Shown piece by piece: positions 61,860 to 64,000 of a stretch of 64,000 bases of DNA. Below the pieces are notes generated by a model. That model searched no databases, was not told the origin of the DNA, and saw only the letters and a program-made list of their open reading frames with translations. Each line of letters opens with the position of its first letter. Positions within the stretch are counted from its first letter, which is position 1. Made by a program: the position numbers and the translations under genes. The stretch comes from Phoma sp. XZ068 (lineage: Eukaryota; Ascomycota; Dothideomycetes; Pleosporales; Didymellaceae): the NCBI GenBank assembly GCA_004835665.1, contig RBKR01000003.1, forward strand, positions 372,001-436,000, read 5' to 3'.

Positions 61860-62350
61860 TAGCCTATATTATAAGAGAGTACTTTACTAGTGCATTTACT
61901 ATAGGGCAGTTTATCTCCTTAGTATAAATATCTTTGCCTAACTCCTCTAACTTATTTACTAGGCACTTAGCCTTCTTTATAGCTCTATTCTTTACTTAGG
62001 CTAGAATTTTCTTATTATATAGTAATTATATAATTACTTTAGATAATAACTTTTTATCTTCTTTTACCTTTTTCTTATATTTAGCCTATATCTTATCTAG
62101 AGACTTCTAGAAAAGGTTAATATATAAATACCTAATATAGATATACTTAGTATATTTTAGATAGTTTATAGAAGGTATAATAAAATAATTATATCCTAAA
62201 GTAAAGTAATAATTATAAGAAATAGGTATAATAGTATTATAGTAATAGATTTTAATACTAAGATATAGACACTTTTAGGTAGTAGAGAAAATAATAATAT
62301 AATAGGAACTAAGTAGTAGTAGGGCTATACTTATAATGAATAGCTAATAA
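61860..62350 (-). pseudogene. antisense coiled-coil-like frame of the gypsy element
   Basis: Opposite to gag-pol, between chromodomain and 3' LTR, the minus strand reads KSLDKIQAKYKKKVKEDKKL (about 62105-62050) and KKAKCLVNKLEELGKDIYTK (about 61960-61900). It is charged, Leu/Lys/Glu-rich and likely coiled coil. Same place and orientation as the frame at 11640-12110 in the other gypsy. Function unknown. Confidence 0.5.
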
Positions 62351-62384
62351 AACTTAAGGCAAGTTCTAGAGAAAGAAAAGATAC

Positions 62385-62933
62385 TATTATAATCTACTTA
62401 TAACTAGCTAACTAGAATACTAACAGCTATAGATACTAATAGCTTTAATATAATAATTATATAAAGCTTCCTATATACTATAGTTATAGTATAGTTTTAT
62501 TATAGATTATATAATAAGCTTACTCCTTAGTAAGTAAGCTAGGTAGACTATATATAAAGGCTTATATAGCTTATATTAAGCTTAGTAATCTTAGCTTATA
62601 TAGCTTATAGTAAGCTAGGTAAGCTACTATAATTATTATAGTATATAATAATTAAGAATACTACCCTTATAGTATTATATTTAACCTAATTAATATACTT
62701 TATTATTAGAATCTCTACCTATATATTAAGATAGATAGATTAACTATCTATACTCCTTACTATAACCTAACTTTTAAGATAGATAGTCTACTCTATACTA
62801 CTTATTATTACCTATAGTTACTATAGTGTTTTACTAAGTATCTATACTCTCTATAATCTACTATATATTTATTTATTCTAAAGAACTAACCTTAGAAGTA
62901 CTTATAAGCTTTACTTAGAATATAACCTTAATA
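62385..62933 (+). repeat. gypsy 3' LTR
   Basis: 549 bases from TATTATAATCTACTTATAAC to ATAACCTTAATA, paired with 25895-26433. The duplication TCTAG follows at 62934-62938. Purine-rich GAGAAAGAAAAGA precedes it (62370-62382). Confidence 0.9.
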
Positions 62934-63006
62934 TCTAGGTCCCTTACTAAGAAGAGGAAGAAAGTAGTTATTTATATTTATAACCCCTCTACCTACTTTC
63001 TTTATA
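62934..63006 (+). repeat. copia 3' LTR, second part (outer element)
   Basis: It begins with the duplicated TCTAG, then GTCCCTTACTAAGAAGAGG to CTTTCTTTATA, matching the end of the LTR at 10775-10842. It completes the LTR interrupted at 25894. Confidence 0.87.
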
Positions 63007-63223
63007 ATAACCTTCTATAATAATATAATCTCTAGTAGTTATAGTTTTATTATTAGTAGGATTATATAGTTTATATATATTCTTTCTTATAAATCCTACT
63101 AGATAATAGGTACTAGCTCTAGAGTCTAGTTTTTTAGTAAAATTACTAGGTTCTTTATAATAGGTTAAAGAACTAAAAACTCTAATATTATTTATATTAG
63201 GTTTTTCTTTATATTTAAGATAG
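63007..63223 (-). mobile_element. inverted copia integrase fragment
   Basis: The minus strand matches 22990-23205 of the copia gag-pol (KPNINNIRVFSSLTYYKE, then IGKNIYKLYNPTNNKTITT) almost base for base. It is cut on the left by the copia LTR end and on the right by a gypsy LTR at 63224. Confidence 0.87.
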
Positions 63224-63734
63224 TATTAAGGTTATAAACTAAGTAAAGCTTATAAATACTTCTAAGGGTTAGTTCTCTAGGATAAATAGATATATAGAGG
63301 ATTAAGAAGTAATAAGAGTAGTATAGAGTAGACTATCTAGCTTATAAGTTAGGTTATAATAAGTAGTATAAATAGTTAATCTATCTAGCTTAAGAGCTAG
63401 GTAGAGATTCTAATAATAAAGTATATTAATTAGGTTAAATATAATGCTATAAGAGTAGTGTTCTTAAGTACTATATACTATAATAATTATAGTAGCTTAC
63501 CTAGCTTACTATAAGCTCTATAAGCTAAGATTACTAAGCTTAATATAAGCTATATAAGCCCTTATATATAGTCTACCTAGCTTACTTGCTAAGAGGTAAG
63601 CTTATTATATAACTTATAATAAAACTATACTATAACTATACTATATAGGAAGCCCTATATAATTATTATATTAGAGCTATTAGTATTTAAGGCTATTAGC
63701 TCTTTAGTTAGCTAGTTATAAGTAGGTTATAACA
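63224..63734 (-). repeat. gypsy LTR of a further minus-strand element
   Basis: 511 bases, TATTAAGGTTATAAACTAAG to GGTTATAACA on the plus strand; the inverse of the 62385 LTR type. The polypurine tract of that element, read on the minus strand as AGAGGAAGGGGGGATAG, lies just outside at 63735-63751. Confidence 0.87.
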
Positions 63735-64000
63735 CTATCCCCCCTTCCTCTAGAACTTACCTTAAGTTTTATTAGCTATTCTTTATAAGTATAGCCCTAC
63801 TACTACTTAGTCTTTATTATATTATTATATTCTCTACTGCCTAAAAGTGTCTATATCTTAGTATTAAAATCTATTACTATAATACTATTATACTTATTTC
63901 CTATAATTATTACTTTACTTTAGGCTATAATTATTTTATTATACCTTTTATAAATTACCTAAAATATACTAAGTATATTTATATTAGATATCTATATATT
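63735..64000 (-). mobile_element. 3' internal part of a further gypsy element, running off the window
   Basis: The inverse of about 62380-62150: the polypurine tract, then noncoding 3' sequence (AACTTACCTTAAGTTTTATTAG). The antisense frame and chromodomain should follow beyond the window. Confidence 0.82.

Larger units (their letters stand above)
25895..62933 (+). mobile_element. Ty3/gypsy chromovirus spanning 37 kb because of nested insertions
   Basis: LTRs at 25895-26433 and 62385-62933 are direct and closely similar. The pentamer TCTAG lies immediately outside both (25890-25894 and 62934-62938), and joining the flanks restores the copia LTR. Gag to mid-integrase lies at 26434-30700 and the rest of integrase plus chromodomain at 60828-61850; the 30-kb DNA element between them explains the size. 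Without it the element is about 6.9 kb. Confidence 0.92.
7491..64000. repeat. AT-rich, RIP-mutated transposon block
   Basis: From about 7490 to the window end the sequence is dominated by TA, AA/TT and CT/AG steps; CA and TG are scarce. Transposon frames remain alignable for kilobases but carry many TAA/TAG codons where CAA, CAG or TGG is expected, and Asp codons have become Asn. This is what RIP (C-to-T, favouring CpA, on both strands) produces in repeats of Pezizomycotina. The single exception is 54567-56415. Copia at 20.9-25.2 kb keeps more CA/TG and is milder. Such blocks are usually heterochromatic; that is inference. Confidence 0.92.

Noticed and set aside
7491..64000. Mitochondrial DNA inserted in the nucleus, because of the AT richness
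   Set aside because: No mitochondrial genes, tRNAs or rRNAs are visible; the content is LTR and DNA transposons with CA/TG depletion.

Overview
The window is from a filamentous ascomycete (Pezizomycotina). Evidence: short GT-AG introns with CTAAC-type branch sites, a Zn(II)2Cys6 regulator, a GH17 glucanase, a Gal80-like oxidoreductase, Fot1/pogo transposons, and a sharp split between a balanced-composition gene block (1 to about 7.49 kb) and a very AT-rich block (about 7.49 kb to the end). In the AT-rich block CA/TG dinucleotides are largely replaced by TA, the signature of repeat-induced point mutation (RIP). The species cannot be named from the sequence.

Gene block. A GH17 beta-1,3-glucanase runs in from the left edge (+). 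Then, all on the minus strand, come an intact two-exon Gfo/Idh/MocA (Gal80-like) oxidoreductase, a Zn2Cys6 transcription factor with one in-frame stop and one frameshift, and a small cupin gene with a one-base frameshift. The two broken genes lie closest to the AT-rich border. No operon-like relation between these genes is evident.

AT-rich block. This is a stack of transposons inserted into each other, partly datable from target-site duplications. (a) A RIP-killed Fot1 element (7727-10080, TA duplication) holds a solo gypsy LTR. (b) A Ty1/copia element (5' LTR 10220-10842, gag-pol about 20.9-25.2 kb, 3' LTR from 25330) contains an LTR-less gypsy pol fragment. That fragment holds a complete minus-strand gypsy chromovirus (11094-17846, duplication GCTAG) and a solo copia LTR (18824-19042, duplication TATAT). 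(c) A second gypsy chromovirus occupies 25895-62933 (duplication TCTAG) inside the copia 3' LTR. (d) Its integrase is split by a very large DNA element (30701-60826, termini ATTAGGAAAA) that carries a Plavaka-like transposase and several unrecognised degraded frames. (e) This DNA element was itself entered by a second copia (33630-41498, 219-bp LTRs, duplication TAAAG) and by an intact Fot1/pogo transposon (54567-56415, 48-bp perfect inverted repeats, TA duplication). The intact Fot1 has normal base composition and a complete 566-codon transposase. (f) The right edge holds an inverted copia fragment and the start of another minus-strand gypsy.

The relics mostly keep their reading frames over kilobases, broken by TAA/TAG, and the reverse-transcriptase Asp-Asp pairs read Asn-Asn. 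The damage is therefore mainly C-to-T transition rather than indel decay. Only the 54.6-56.4 kb transposon looks capable of activity; it must have arrived after RIP had acted on its surroundings.
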